Below are positions 54,356 through 64,000 of a DNA stretch of 64,000 nt, piece by piece (the first letter of the stretch is position 1; each line of letters starts with the position of its first letter). Source of the stretch: Agrypnia vestita (lineage: Eukaryota; Arthropoda; Insecta; Trichoptera; Phryganeidae); NCBI GenBank assembly GCA_016648135.1, contig JADDOH010010024.1:81000-144999 (forward strand). The letters are read 5' to 3'. Made by a program: the position numbers and the translations under genes. The notes beneath the pieces are model-generated. The model was not told where the DNA came from and made no database searches. It saw nothing but the letters and a program-made list of their open reading frames with translations.

Positions 54356-55506
54356 CTCTAACAAGTTCATTCTTGTCATCAGGTAGAAAGCAATCAAATC
54401 CCATAGGTTTTGTAAGCTGTTGGGACGTAGATAATTAGTGCCTTCTCATAATCGGCCAAATACGTACAAGATTTTTTATGTAAGCTTTTGTAGCATCACA
54501 CATATCTAAACTCCAAAAATATTTTAAAATATTCTCCCTTTGTTCTTTGTTTATTGTCGCATAGAGAAAAGTTCGAGGTGATTTTGCTTCACATGCATTG
54601 TGACTACAGAGTTTAGTTTCTTATCTTTTTTGATTTAGTTACAAAACTGACATGCTGCTTATGATCTTGACTTTTCTCTATTTTTCTTCCCATGTATAGT
54701 TTCCCTTTTACTCTCTGATCTTTATTAAAGGTTCTATCTTTCTTTTTATCAAAAATATCCATATCAAAGTCCTCATAAGATTTATTTACATTTCCATGTC
54801 CATGTCCATGTCCATGATCCAACTCAATCAATTCACATGTTTGATCATCCGATATAAAATTAGAAGTAAAATTATTTGTATGTGTGTCAATAGGATTTAC
54901 TTTAGTTATGAATAATCCAGTGATTTTGTCTAAACCATAATTATCTGCATTATCATTTATCTGGCTAACTGTTGCTGAAGCCTGTTCTGTTTCGATATTA
55001 GGCAGTGGTAAATCGGGAGACAAAGTATCACTTTGCATTGGGCTACATTCAACAGCAGTAAGACTGAGCTGAATATGACAATGATATTGTAGTGTTCACA
55101 TTACTTAATTCAGAAAAATGTTGCATTTCGATATCGGGCAGTGATAAATTAAAAAACAAGATATTGTCACTTTCCATTGGGCTACACTGAGTAACAACAG
55201 CAGTAGGTGTGGGCTGAGTTGATGGTAACAGTGTAGTGTCCAAATTAGTTGAATATGCCTTTGAAAAATTTGAAGAATAGGAATAGTCCTGTCTCGGATG
55301 CGCATTACTTGTTGGATCATATGCATTAGAAATAAATATATCTTTCCAGTACATAACTCCACCAACAATTTTCCTCTACGACACGTCATTTTATCAGTTT
55401 TTAGTGCAGTCAATCTGAAAATAATGCAAAAATAGCCAGGCTTAAGCGTTATTATATTATGCAAAAAGTTGTTAACTTTTTTAGGGTATGTAGTTAATAA
55501 ACTCAA
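54356..55506 (-). pseudogene. Unnamed DNA-transposon protein, N-terminal part
   Basis: Minus frames start around MTCRRGKLLVE (55,390) and run through an acidic, repetitive part to KGKLYMGRKIEKSQ (54,650-54,700), then a decayed Cys-containing zone with EQRENILKYFW-like residues (near 54,540). The two-part repeat CSPMESDNI ... LPDIE and CSPMQSDTL ... LPNIE marks an internal duplication. G-K-x-Y-x-G-R-K followed by C-x-x-x-C and E-Q-R-x-x-I matches proteins of arthropod transposons also represented at 36,180. Frameshifts split it. Confidence 0.45.
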
Positions 55507-55926
55507 AACGGGCTAAAGGGGGTATTCTAGTCTAGAAATTTTAAAAAATCAAAAAAATTTTTTTTTGTATATTTCGTAAGTTTAGACATTCAGAATTATG
55601 TCCTCAAAGGAATTTTTCAAAATTCCAATTATTTACCGAGATACAGCGATTTCGATGGCGCGGCAAGTAACCGGAACAAATCGAACAAAAGAGGGGGCGA
55701 CGTTGTAGACTACCTGCGGATGGATTACCTTATAAAACCTTTCTTATATACTATACCTAAATAATGTATATTTAACTGAAGGTCATGTTAACATATTTTT
55801 TTTTAATCTTTTCGTTCTACTATTTAGTTCAGGTTAGTATCGAGTCAATCTTTAAACATCGTTGACGTGCGTTTTCTGCAAATATTTTACAAATATTTTG
55901 AGAGAATATTATAGTTTTTGTGTAAA

Positions 55927-56526
55927 ATGGATAAAAAAGTTCAAATACATATGGTACTAAGCGTGCATATAGAAAGACGAAAAGACAATTTAGAGGTAAT
56001 CAACATACTGTAGAAGAAGAAATAAGTTTCACTAGTGCATCCGCAGTAGAATTGAAAAGATCGGGTGATAAGAAGTTATAATAGAAGAAAATTACGGCTA
56101 TTGCATTTTAGAATTTTCATCTATTTTTACATCTCTTTCATTATGGATTCTGTGTTTTACATTTAAGCAAAATATAACATTTTCGTTATATGTCAAAATA
56201 TAAAAATCGTTGAATTCTTTAATATGTACTTTTGCTCTGAAACATATAATGCAGGAACGCGGACCATTAAAATTGCTATTTTTCGCGCTGTTAGTATTTT
56301 CAATGAAGGTTTTACACCCATTCTAAAAATACTAAACGTTATGGGAATCACGATTGGTCCAGAAGCCCACGAGTTAGCTGGGAAACGGGAAGTAGTTCAG
56401 ATTGAACGCTCTGAAATCCGAGCTTCGGATGCTTCAAATGCTGCTCGTCTACAAGAAAGAACTTCAGAGAATGAACATTTTGAAGTGGAGAAAGGTCCAT
56501 TGTATGAAACAGGAATCGCCGATTAA
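55927..56526 (+). pseudogene. Mutator-like transposase, ends only
   Basis: A start (MDKKVQIHMVLS then RRKDNLEV) at 55,927 breaks within 30 codons; then 56,224-56,526 reads AVSIFNEGFTPILKILNVMG and ends with a charged helix up to GPLYETGIAD. IFN-x-G-(F)-x-x-IL-x-x-(L/M)G-(I)-x-x-G near the C-terminus is characteristic of the arthropod Mutator-like transposase domain. The central catalytic region is deleted. Confidence 0.6.
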
Positions 56527-57110
56527 AAATATGCAAGTATACTGTACTGAAACTTTAATCAAAACTTTAAATGCGTTTTTCTATAAATTTTTCAAGCTGG
56601 CGGACATGATATCTCAAGTTCTACTAAACCGATTTATTTAAATTCTTGTGTGAACCTTCTCTATACATCCCTCTATAGCCCCTTACTAGATTAAAGTCGA
56701 ATTTTTTATTTTTACTATTAAAAAAAAAATTTAACTGTTAAAAAAAACGCAAAAAAGGTGTTTTTTTTTTCAAACGGCCGCCATTTTTTTATTTTTTTAT
56801 TTTTTTATTTTTCCGAGGTTGGGGCGATAGCGACATTTTTACTAATTAAGAATCCGTTAGAATTTTTTGTTTTAGAAGACCACAAGGGTTGGAACCATGT
56901 CCGCCAGGACATCCCTTTTTTTTGGACCCCCCACTTTACCAGCCGATAACTTTTTGAGTTTTGAATTTTTTATTATTTTTTTATTTTTGATGTATTCTTA
57001 AAATATAAATAAACGAATCATAAAAAAATGTATACCAAAAATATTATTTGTTTATTTTTTACAAAGCTCTATAAAACGCCCGAAATTCGTGCCTCTAGAC
57101 TAGAATACCC
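56527..57110. other. 3' part of TTAA element, T-rich
   Basis: Contains T-rich tracts and an ATTTTTTTATTTTTTT run; no coding. Confidence 0.5.
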
Positions 57111-57149
57111 CCTTAAGCGGTATTATATTATGCAAAAAGTTGTTATAAA

Positions 57150-58963
57150 TAATGTCCGTAAGGTCTCACTTCACAGTTTCTCAGGCGCGTCATCGGTAGG
57201 ATTCGTGGCCGCCGTTTGTATCAGAACCGTGAACAAGGGAAGGAGCGTCAGTGCATTTATTAATGAACAGAGCAGTCTTAGTTTCCCGATTGTTAAACAC
57301 TATAATTTTGTCATTTAACCATGAAGTTTTTCTTGACAGCATTACGTGTTGGTCAGATTCATCCAATGTTTTATCTCGGACTCAACCTTCGCCACCGTGT
57401 TACAAACGTATGAAGGAAATCGAGTCACGGAAATTCTATAATCTCTTGTCAAGGAATTCGAAAATTTGCCTGGGCTTTGTAAGACCGCAGTCCTCAGCTG
57501 TCATGCTGCTGCGGATGAAACACCACTAGAACGTTTTAGTTTGCTGAGAACCTTGCCGAATGTTGCTGCTTATTGCCTGCGCTTTGTTTGTAATTCTAGG
57601 AGTCGTGCTTGCAAATGATTCGGTCCTTTGAAGTTGCACGAAGCACTCAAACGTCTAATTATGATGGTATAGTCCCGGGACTTCAGACAGGATATTGGAA
57701 ATTTACAGCATGATAAACCTTGTTCCATGCGTTTATTACGATTGTTTTCATTTTTGGACAGCGACAGGATTGCTCGCGTTGGAGGAAGATTGCGTCACAC
57801 GAATTTACAACCTGATGCAAAATTCCCGATAATATTAACCAAGTCCTCTCGCCTTACAGAATTGATGACTGATCATTATCATAAAGTACATTGTCATGCA
57901 GGCCCTAACACGCTGAATGCAATATTACAACAATAATTCCGGATAACTTCAGCGAGACGTACTATATGCATTTGTATATTTAAATGCCTTATTTGTTTTA
58001 AATTACAAGCAAATTCTAAGATGCCTCAGATGGCGGACCTGCCTCCGGACCGGTTTCGATCGGAGTCAGTGCCGACTTCAGGGAACCTTTTCACATAAAA
58101 ACAAGCAATCTACGTAATTCTAAAATAGTAAAGGCATACTTTTGTATATTTGTATACTTGGCCACGAAGGCAGTTCACCTGGAGGTGGTGTCTGACCTAA
58201 CAACAAATGGTTTTTTGTCGGCTTTATCCCGATTCGTGTCCAGATGCGGACTTCCTTCCCTAATTCGCTCAGATTGTGGAACCGATTACATAGGTACCAA
58301 TCAGCATCTCAATAATGTGCAAAAATATCTGTCAAATACGAATGTACAGAAGAGTTTAATGTCTCAGTGTATTCAACGTGGCATAGATTGGGTGTTCAAT
58401 GCACCAAGCTTTCCTAACTCCGGCGGAATTTTTGAAGCTGGAATAAAGGTGTCGAAGACCTTACTCAAACGCGTTATAGGGGAACATACTCTCACGTTCG
58501 AGGAGTTGATCACCATCTTCACCAACATAGAAGCGGTAATGAATTCTAGACCTTTGACTCCTCTCTCTGCGAACCCTTCAGAACTTGATGTCTTTACTCC
58601 CGGACATTTTCTTATTGGTCAGCCATTGGTTGCGGTACCGGAGTTTCCTTACGAGGAAATTAAAATCACCAGCAGACAGAGATATCAATTGACGCAGTCA
58701 ATAATCAGCGATTCTGGTCTCGTTGGCAATCTGAATATTTGCACACAATGCAACAGCGTTCCAAGTGGCTGTACTCCACTACTCCTCCCAAAATTAGCGA
58801 TCTGGCGATCATAAGGGAGGACAACTTGCCGCCCTTACAGTGGCGCACGGGTAGGGTGCTCAAACTGCATCCTGGTAAAGATAATGTCATCTGGATAATA
58901 GAATTACAAACGCGAACTGTAGTTTTGACTCGCCCGGTGTCGAAGTTGTGCTTTCTGCCATAA
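57150..58963 (+). pseudogene. BEL/Pao retrotransposon pol (RNase H-integrase), broken
   Basis: Plus-strand blocks: LHSFSGASSVGFVAAV (RNase H start, 57,170), ITCWSDSSNVLSRTQ (57,335), RIARVGGRLRHTNL (57,745) with HKVHCHAG (zinc-binding His of the integrase), KAVHLEVVSDLTTNGFLSA and SDCGTDYIGT (58,165-58,310; DDE Asp), and SGGIFEAGIK (58,420; DDE Glu). The last part, LAIIREDNLPPLQWRTGRV, is the C-terminal domain found in BEL/Pao. At least four frameshifts or stops; RT and gag are missing. Confidence 0.85.
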
Positions 58964-59167
58964 TTCATGGACAGCTTCGATGTTTTGTGCGTAATTAGGT
59001 TAAGTCCCTTATTTGTTTTTATTCTTGGTTATATGTATTGTAATGACAATATATTTTATTTGTTGCTTTAATAGTGCCGCGCGCATGTTGCCAGGCTATT
59101 TATTCTTTGTATATTCTTCTTTGTTGTAATAATTGGTGATAATTGACTTGTTGAGTGGGTCAATCCT

Positions 59168-59190
59168 CAGAGGGGTGGGATGTTAGGTAC
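59168..59190 (+). repeat. Polypurine tract and start of BEL/Pao 3' LTR
   Basis: CAGAGGGGTGGGA is followed by TGTTAGGTACC, i.e. a polypurine primer next to a TG LTR start. The LTR end was not located and no 5' LTR is in the window. Confidence 0.55.
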
Positions 59191-59700
59191 CAAATAATAC
59201 TTTGAACAATATACGTTTCCCTGTGTTGTCCTACCTTTATCCAATCCTCTTCCCTTTACCTGGAAACCATTGGTAAAGCAGTTCTCTACTAGTGTCGTTG
59301 GGCAAGACGCGACAGAGCGGGCTGTGTAAATTTTGTGGCTGCGTTCGCATCAATTTTTTTCATTTTTATAGAGCGTGAGCCACCAAATCCTCTAATGGTA
59401 TATGGATACTATTTCAAATGGGTAAGTTGCAGGACCTAAGTGAGACATTAGTCCATATTTACATTTTCTTCTAGATTTATTTTTCAAGCAGATTTCACAA
59501 TTGTCACAATTTTTTTTTATATGTTAAATTTTTCGCCACGTAGTAGGGTACAATTTTGTTTTTCAATTGTTGAATTTTTTTCATGGAGTTTTTGCTGAAT
59601 TCTTCAGTTAATATTATCTTTGTTTTATTTTCTTGTTTTCTTATAATGTATTTTGTTCTTTGATTCTAGTTCGTTTTTATTCTGTTTTATACCTTCATTT
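59191..59700. other. LTR body and spacer, no gene
   Basis: The first few hundred bases are probably LTR. An exon-like interval with splice-type borders at 59,372-59,421 has no recognisable product. Confidence 0.4.
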
Positions 59701-59714
59701 CTTCCTTGATCATT

Positions 59715-60598
59715 TCAGATGTCTTCTAGTTTAATTAAGTTAACAATTTTTAAACTTTCTTCTTGTTTTTCATATGGTTGTAATACAGGATTTCTGCTTA
59801 AACTGTCTGCTTCAAAGTTGTATTTTCCTGGGGAATATATGATCTTAAAATAAAACTGTGATAGATAGTATGTGAGGTATCCTAATTCTTCGTTTGTTCT
59901 AACTTTTATATTCATTTTTTCTAATGGCTTATGATCAGTGAAAACTGTAAATATTTTTCCCATTAGCCAGTGCTGCCAATATTTAACTGCTTCTTTTATT
60001 GCTAAACGCTCCGGATACGCTTTTTTCTTTTTTTTGGGTGTTGTTCAATTTTCTAAAAAAATATGCACAAGGTTTCTCTTCCCCATTGTGTTGTGATTGC
60101 TTCAAGACTGCGCCTATGGCCTGTATACTGGCGTCGGTATAAATGTGTTTCAGTAGATCTGGATCAAATATTGATAAAATAGCTTGTTGACAAAGTAATT
60201 TTTTTACTGTCTCAAATGATATACCTGACATTCTTCTGACCAAATAAATCTTTGACCTTTCCTCAACAAATTATGTGATGGGTCTAATATAATTGATATG
60301 TTTTCAACATATTTTCCATATAAGTTTATTTTTCCTAAAAACTGTCTGATATTTTTTTGTGTTTTTGGTACAGGATTTTTTTTATTGCAACTAAATTATC
60401 CTTCACTGGCTTAATTGTACTATTTTCGATTATGTGTCTTAAATATTTCACCGAGTCTTGTGCAAAGTAACATTTTGAAAATTTTAATCTAAAGCCTTCC
60501 CTTAATATTGCTTCCAGTAGTAATGATAAGTGTTTTATATGAGTTGTATATTTCAAGACACCGCTAACTCCATACCAAAGCAATTTACAGCAGGTCAA
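59715..60598 (-). pseudogene. Ty3/gypsy pol (RT end-RNase H), broken
   Basis: Minus-strand blocks: FRLKFSKCYFAQDSVKYL (60,335-60,598, end of RT), IYTDASIQAIGAVLKQ (59,983-60,243, RNase H first Asp) and FTVFTDHKPLEKM, YLSQFYFKIIYSPGKYN, EADSLSRNP (59,715-59,963). This is the standard gypsy order. The RT active-site YxDD segment is not present, and frameshifts separate the blocks. It is antiparallel to the BEL/Pao relic. Confidence 0.85.
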
Positions 60599-60662
60599 GT
60601 AATTTATACCTTATTGTGTGAGATGTTATCACCTACACTGTTAGTTTTTCTAGAAAGTTTGT

Positions 60663-60965
60663 TTATAAATATAAAGGGAAGGGGAAGGGGTATGAGAATA
60701 GGGAGGAAATGTTTCTTGTGTTACCCACCGAGTCCTAAAGAATAAGTTCCCAAATTTTGAGTCCGATCGGTCAAACGGTACACATTTGCATCGAAAATAT
60801 GTCAGGGGGAGGGGAAGGAGTATGAGAATAGGGGGAAATGTTACCTATGTTACCCTCCGGGTCCTAAAGCATAAGTATGCAAAATTTTAATCGAATCGGA
60901 CAAACGGTGTGGATTTGTATAGAGGACAGACAGACAGACAGACATTGAGTTTTATAGGTATAGAT
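60663..60965 (-). mobile_element. Family P / Helitron-like fragment inside gypsy
   Basis: Two purine-rich units, a (GACA)n run at about 60,928-60,944, and the end GAGTTTTATAGGTATAGA|T, complement of a Helitron-like 5' start. It separates the gypsy protease from the RT part. Confidence 0.6.
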
Positions 60966-61255
60966 TTATCAATTGTTTCATCAGAATTATTCAAAATGAT
61001 TTTTTTGTTTCTGAGATATTCCTCTTTATTATAATCTCCCATTTTGGAGTTTTGCATGATTTCTAATTTATCATTTTGGATAAGATGAAAATTTTTTATA
61101 CAATCTAATCCAATCAAGAAATCGTAGTCAAAGTTTTCTTCATCTATCTCAAATACATTCACATTCTTTTCTATATCAAAAATATTTATTTTTAATGTTA
61201 ACATTCCTTTAGTTTTTTTCACACCATTAATCGTTTTCAAATGTGCAATTTTCAT
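60966..61255 (-). pseudogene. Ty3/gypsy aspartic protease fragment
   Basis: The minus frame reads LKTINGVKKTKGMLTLKINI and NFDYDFLIGLDCIKNFHLI. FLIGLD-x-I is the second conserved motif of gypsy retropepsins; the catalytic DTG lies upstream and is not recovered. It belongs to the pol relic at 59,715-60,598. Confidence 0.7.
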
Positions 61256-61559
61256 ACGGTTATCGTTATTATCAGAGTTATTTTTTATATTATTTGAACA
61301 GAACTGCTATTTTTTTTTTAGTTAATACATGTAATTTTGATGACTCATCATTTTCTATTCTTCGCTGTCTGTTCGATCTTCTCTTCAGTGTTTAATATGA
61401 ACTGTAACTATGAAAGTGACTATAATGCGAAGTATATTCTGGTGCGTATTAATGAGTAACCTATGTTAGTATTCACTTCTCTTATCTTAATATCTTGATG
61501 CCCGTGCAAACAATAAGATTTAATATGCGATCTGTCTCCACTGTGTCGCACCACAGTTT
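61256..61559. other. No gene recognised
   Basis: Possibly decayed gypsy gag-protease sequence. Confidence 0.4.
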
Positions 61560-61781
61560 TTTTTTAATGTCTGCGCTCGCCGTTCTTTCGCTTAAGTTGA
61601 TCAGATGAGCTGAACGCCACCCGCTCTTCCGCTCAAACAGAGCTGATGAGCTGATTGAGCTGGTTAATCTGATTGAGCTGATTGATCTGATTGATCTGAT
61701 TGAGCGTTGAGCAGATAGAGATCCGGCTCAACGAAAGTATCAGGTTCACTGAGCCGGTTTGTTCGCGAACGACGCACCTCT
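61560..61781 (-). mobile_element. hAT-like end with GATTGA(G/T)CT minisatellite
   Basis: Reading in from 61,781, TAGAGGTGCGTCGTTCGCG is a hAT-style terminus. Next to it GAGCTGATT/GATCTGATT units repeat about seven times (61,628-61,702). The other end was not found. Confidence 0.5.
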
Positions 61782-62068
61782 ATTTGGAAGTGTAATTTTT
61801 ACTTTTTAAAAGCTTGAGTTTTTATTATTGTATCATGTAGTTTTACCTCTTGTAGATGTCCCGGGATTAAAAAGGTATTTTTGTCGGGATCAGAAATTTA
61901 GGTTATGCAGATTGCATTTGATTTTGGATCTTCACTCGCCTTAACTATGAACTCAAATTTTAACTTTTCCATTCTTGTCATAACAGCTATAGAGTTTTAT
62001 AATGTGGTTTCCCAAATATTTTAGTTTTTATAAATAATGGCTGTTTTGCATTGCTCTGAAAGGAGAAT
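61782..62068. other. No gene recognised
   Basis: AT-rich spacer. Confidence 0.4.
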
Positions 62069-62138
62069 GGCTAAATCCAAGTTCCCGGTCCCATCGCATA
62101 TATAATAAAAATGAGTATTACACTATATTATTGAATGC
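62069..62138 (+). repeat. Copy of the left end of the 15,328 element
   Basis: GGCTAAATCC, GGTCCCATCGCATATATAAT and AAAATGAGTATTAC match 15,328-15,397 closely. Confidence 0.75.
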
Positions 62139-62579
62139 GACATAACGAAATAAATAATACAACTGCTTGTTATGATAGACAACCGTCAACTAATCTATGA
62201 TAGATTTTACCTGAGACCTGATTTACTATTAGACCAGGAGCTGGGTGGACTTGAGTATGCAAAATATGAGGACCGCATTCTGACAGTTGATTCTAGTTCA
62301 GAAAAGCCTATACATATATTAACAATATGAATGTTGCCAGAAACCCAGGTGATCCAAGTTTTTTTTATACCCCATCTCTCTACGCAGCAAATAAATTGAT
62401 CAAGTACACGCTGTTGAGATATTTTAATGATTATTTTAGTGTCATTAGTTGTTTTTTTTAATAATTAAAGGTAATAATAGGTTGTCAAATAAAATTAAAA
62501 TAGAAATTATTGATAAAAAATTCATAAATTGTTCTTAAATTATTTAATGAGAAAAAACAAATTTAAATAATAATCACTT
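62139..62579. other. No gene recognised
   Basis: AT-rich spacer. Confidence 0.4.
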
Positions 62580-62589
62580 ATTAATATTT

Positions 62590-63140
62590 TTACAATTTAT
62601 TGTTTATACACTTGCACGTTGAAATACAAGTTAATTTAGATTTTTTACAATTAAAAGCCATCGTTCGACAATCTGCTGCGCATTTACAGGGCTGAATCAA
62701 AGACTGGCAATGGTCGCTTTGTCATTTGTCGTGGGTATAGGTTACTATTTCTCTCTTCGTATCCAAATAAATTATAATCAACTGTCTGAAGCTGCGTTTT
62801 ATTGCCATTTATCCACAAATATGTTTGTACCGTAGCTCTTAACAAATGTAAATGCAAAGCATCCGATGTGCACATGATTTTCATTAAATTTAAATCAAAT
62901 CCAATTTTTTGTGAAATCAATTTGAATCGGAGCTCTTCAATTGTTTTTTTGAAAAGAGATAGGTGCAAACAGTTTATAACTCTTTCAATTGTTCAATACT
63001 TGGATATAAATTTCCCAAAGATACTAGAGCTTTTTCAGCTTTTTGTATGAAATCCAATGATGCAGCATTTAAACATTTTTTTTTGGGCATAATTTACTAG
63101 TTGTATCGCAACCACTTACAGAATATAATGCTGGTAAAAT
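62590..63140 (-). pseudogene. Unnamed transposon-type protein with Cys-rich tail
   Basis: Minus fragments: YAQKKKCLNAA, then SDALHLHLLRATVQTYLW (62,820-62,880) and a tail PCKCAADCRT ... CKKSKLTCISTCKC (62,590-62,700). ALHLHLLRA-x-(Y/V)Q followed by a C-x-C-x3-C tail recurs in unnamed arthropod transposon proteins. Several stops. Confidence 0.45.
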
Positions 63141-63245
63141 ACGACAAATATTTTCGCCAAGGGATTGAGCAGCCAAATGACATCCTGAAAAATGTATATT
63201 CTTATAAGAACCATGGAACCATAAGACCAAGACAACCTAGGCTTG

Positions 63246-63670
63246 CTAGTTTATTCCAGAAATAAATACCCAGAATGAAAACATCTTAGCCGGTGAGTTG
63301 GCATGGTGGAAGAACACTTTTTTCTTTGCCAAATGGGGCTGTTTTTTCTGCAATTCGGCGTTGAATCGACCCAATAATTCGGCATAGTACAGCCCTGTGA
63401 TCCTTTTTTTTTGTTTGTTTTGTCCTTCTTTTTTGTCCTTTTTTTTGTCCTTCTTTTTTTGTCCTTCTCCAGGTAGTCGATGTAGATCACACCTTGTGAA
63501 TCCCAGAAAACGGTGGCCATCACCTTTCCGGCCGATAAGACAGTCTTCGCCTTCTTCGGAGCACGTTCGCCGGGTGAAGTCCACTGTTTCGACTGTTCCT
63601 TGATCTCTGGTATGTACCAGTGGATTAGCGAAGGGAAAAACTTCATTTCAAAATGAAGACTACAACACAC
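63246..63670 (-). pseudogene. mariner transposase fragment with simple-repeat expansion
   Basis: The minus frame reads KQWTSPGERAPKKAKTVLSA, FWDSQGVIYIDYLEK, then a Lys/Asp/Arg-rich insert, then in the next frame ITGLYYAELLGRFNAELQKK and KKVFFHHANSPA. HH-A-N stands where HHDN (catalytic Asp) is expected, so it is dead. The insert is encoded by repeats of GGACAAAAAA (63,412-63,477). Confidence 0.75.
63412..63477. repeat. TTTTTTGTCC(TTC) microsatellite in mariner gene
   Basis: Four to five units of TTTTTTTGTCC with or without TTC, absent from the normal gene at this point. Confidence 0.8.
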
Positions 63671-63714
63671 ACACGTTCACCAGTTTGAAGACTACAAAGT
63701 GTACACTACAATTG

Positions 63715-63850
63715 TAGTACTACGAAATGGAGTGAAGTAAATGAAGTGAAGTAATGAAGTAATTGTAGTATTAATGAAGTGAAGTAATGAAATGAAGTAA
63801 TTGTAGTATTAATGAAGTGAAGTAATAAAATGAAGTAATAGTGAAGTAAA
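63715..63850. repeat. ~45-bp AAGTAATGAAGTGA-type satellite
   Basis: GAAGTAATTGTAGTATTAATG occurs repeatedly with GAAGTGAAGTAAT spacers, about three units. Confidence 0.8.
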
Positions 63851-64000
63851 TTTTTAAATGAAAGAAGTATTTTTTTCCCAAATAAAAATTTAGCGAGCTA
63901 AAAAAAAAAAAAAAAGGTCAACGACAAAAATATTTAAATAAATGACGATATTTTCTCCAAAGTAACATTTGGCGACCTACAAAAAAAGGTCGCCAGACAG

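Larger units (their letters stand above)
55518..57112 (+). mobile_element. TTAA-type DNA transposon, internally deleted
   Basis: Ends GGGGGTATTCTAGTCTAGA and its complement; TTAA follows on the right (57,113-57,116) and TAAA precedes on the left. Such a target fits Kolobok- or piggyBac-type elements. It contains the first and last parts of a Mutator-like transposase gene. A 34-bp direct repeat flanks the whole (55,441-55,474; 57,112-57,145). Confidence 0.6.

Noticed and set aside
59372..59421. A 50-bp exon between TTTTTATAG and GTAAGT
   Set aside because: The only open frame (REPPNPLMVYGYYFK) matches nothing in DNTTIP1, its phase does not fit exon 4, and it lies in probable LTR sequence.

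Overview
This is AT-rich nuclear DNA from an animal, almost certainly an insect. The evidence is long stretches without genes, spliced exons with GT-AG borders, and a dense mix of transposon families: hAT, Tc1/mariner, pogo/Tigger, piggyBac, PIF/Harbinger MITEs, Helitron-like ends, BEL/Pao, Ty3/gypsy, and RTE-, CR1- and jockey-like LINEs. The order is not fixed by what I can see. Only two loci look like host genes; nearly everything else with coding character is a relic of mobile elements, often nested with readable target-site duplications (TSDs).

Layout. 1-455: Helitron-like end. 1,934-6,508: hAT element (8-bp TSD) holding its own transposase C-terminus, a CR1-like LINE and a nearly intact RTE-like LINE with an 11-bp TSD. 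7,871-8,054: tRNA-derived SINE. 8,320-10,035: Tc1-like element with a CpG-rich inverted-repeat element inside. 10.5-15.8 kb: hairpin, RT relic, pogo end, Harbinger-like element with a MADF fragment, deleted piggyBac, near-perfect foldback, hAT with a nested MITE, and another inverted-repeat element. 15,929-17,944 (minus): an intact 671-codon ORF of unknown function. 18-22.9 kb: nested MITEs, a two-exon DDE transposase relic and a jockey tail. 24.5-25.0 kb: isolated GC-rich island.

From 25,724 to at least 50,304 runs a plus-strand gene I identify as DNTTIP1 (TDIF1), a subunit of the MiDAC histone deacetylase complex. Four exons (25,724-25,867; 27,560-27,763; 44,408-44,476; 50,143-50,304) are all phase 0 and together encode 193 residues covering the N-terminus and the dimerisation region. 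The C-terminal exons are not in the window. Its introns are packed with transposons: an RTE copy, two piggyBac-like elements, a transposase-YqaJ relic, a large element with six identical 14-bp motifs, three hATs, a Helitron-like block, pogo elements and a mariner.

Beyond exon 4 come a mariner with a long open but catalytically broken transposase, fragments of an unnamed two-gene DNA-transposon type, a BEL/Pao pol relic, a Ty3/gypsy pol relic on the other strand, and a mariner fragment carrying a simple-sequence expansion. I found no rRNA, true tRNA, CRISPR or bacterial-type signals. The most interesting items are the four-copy MITE family whose arms differ between copies but match within a copy, the 14-bp-motif element, the mariner ORF that keeps DNA binding but has lost a catalytic Asp, and the orphan 671-residue protein.
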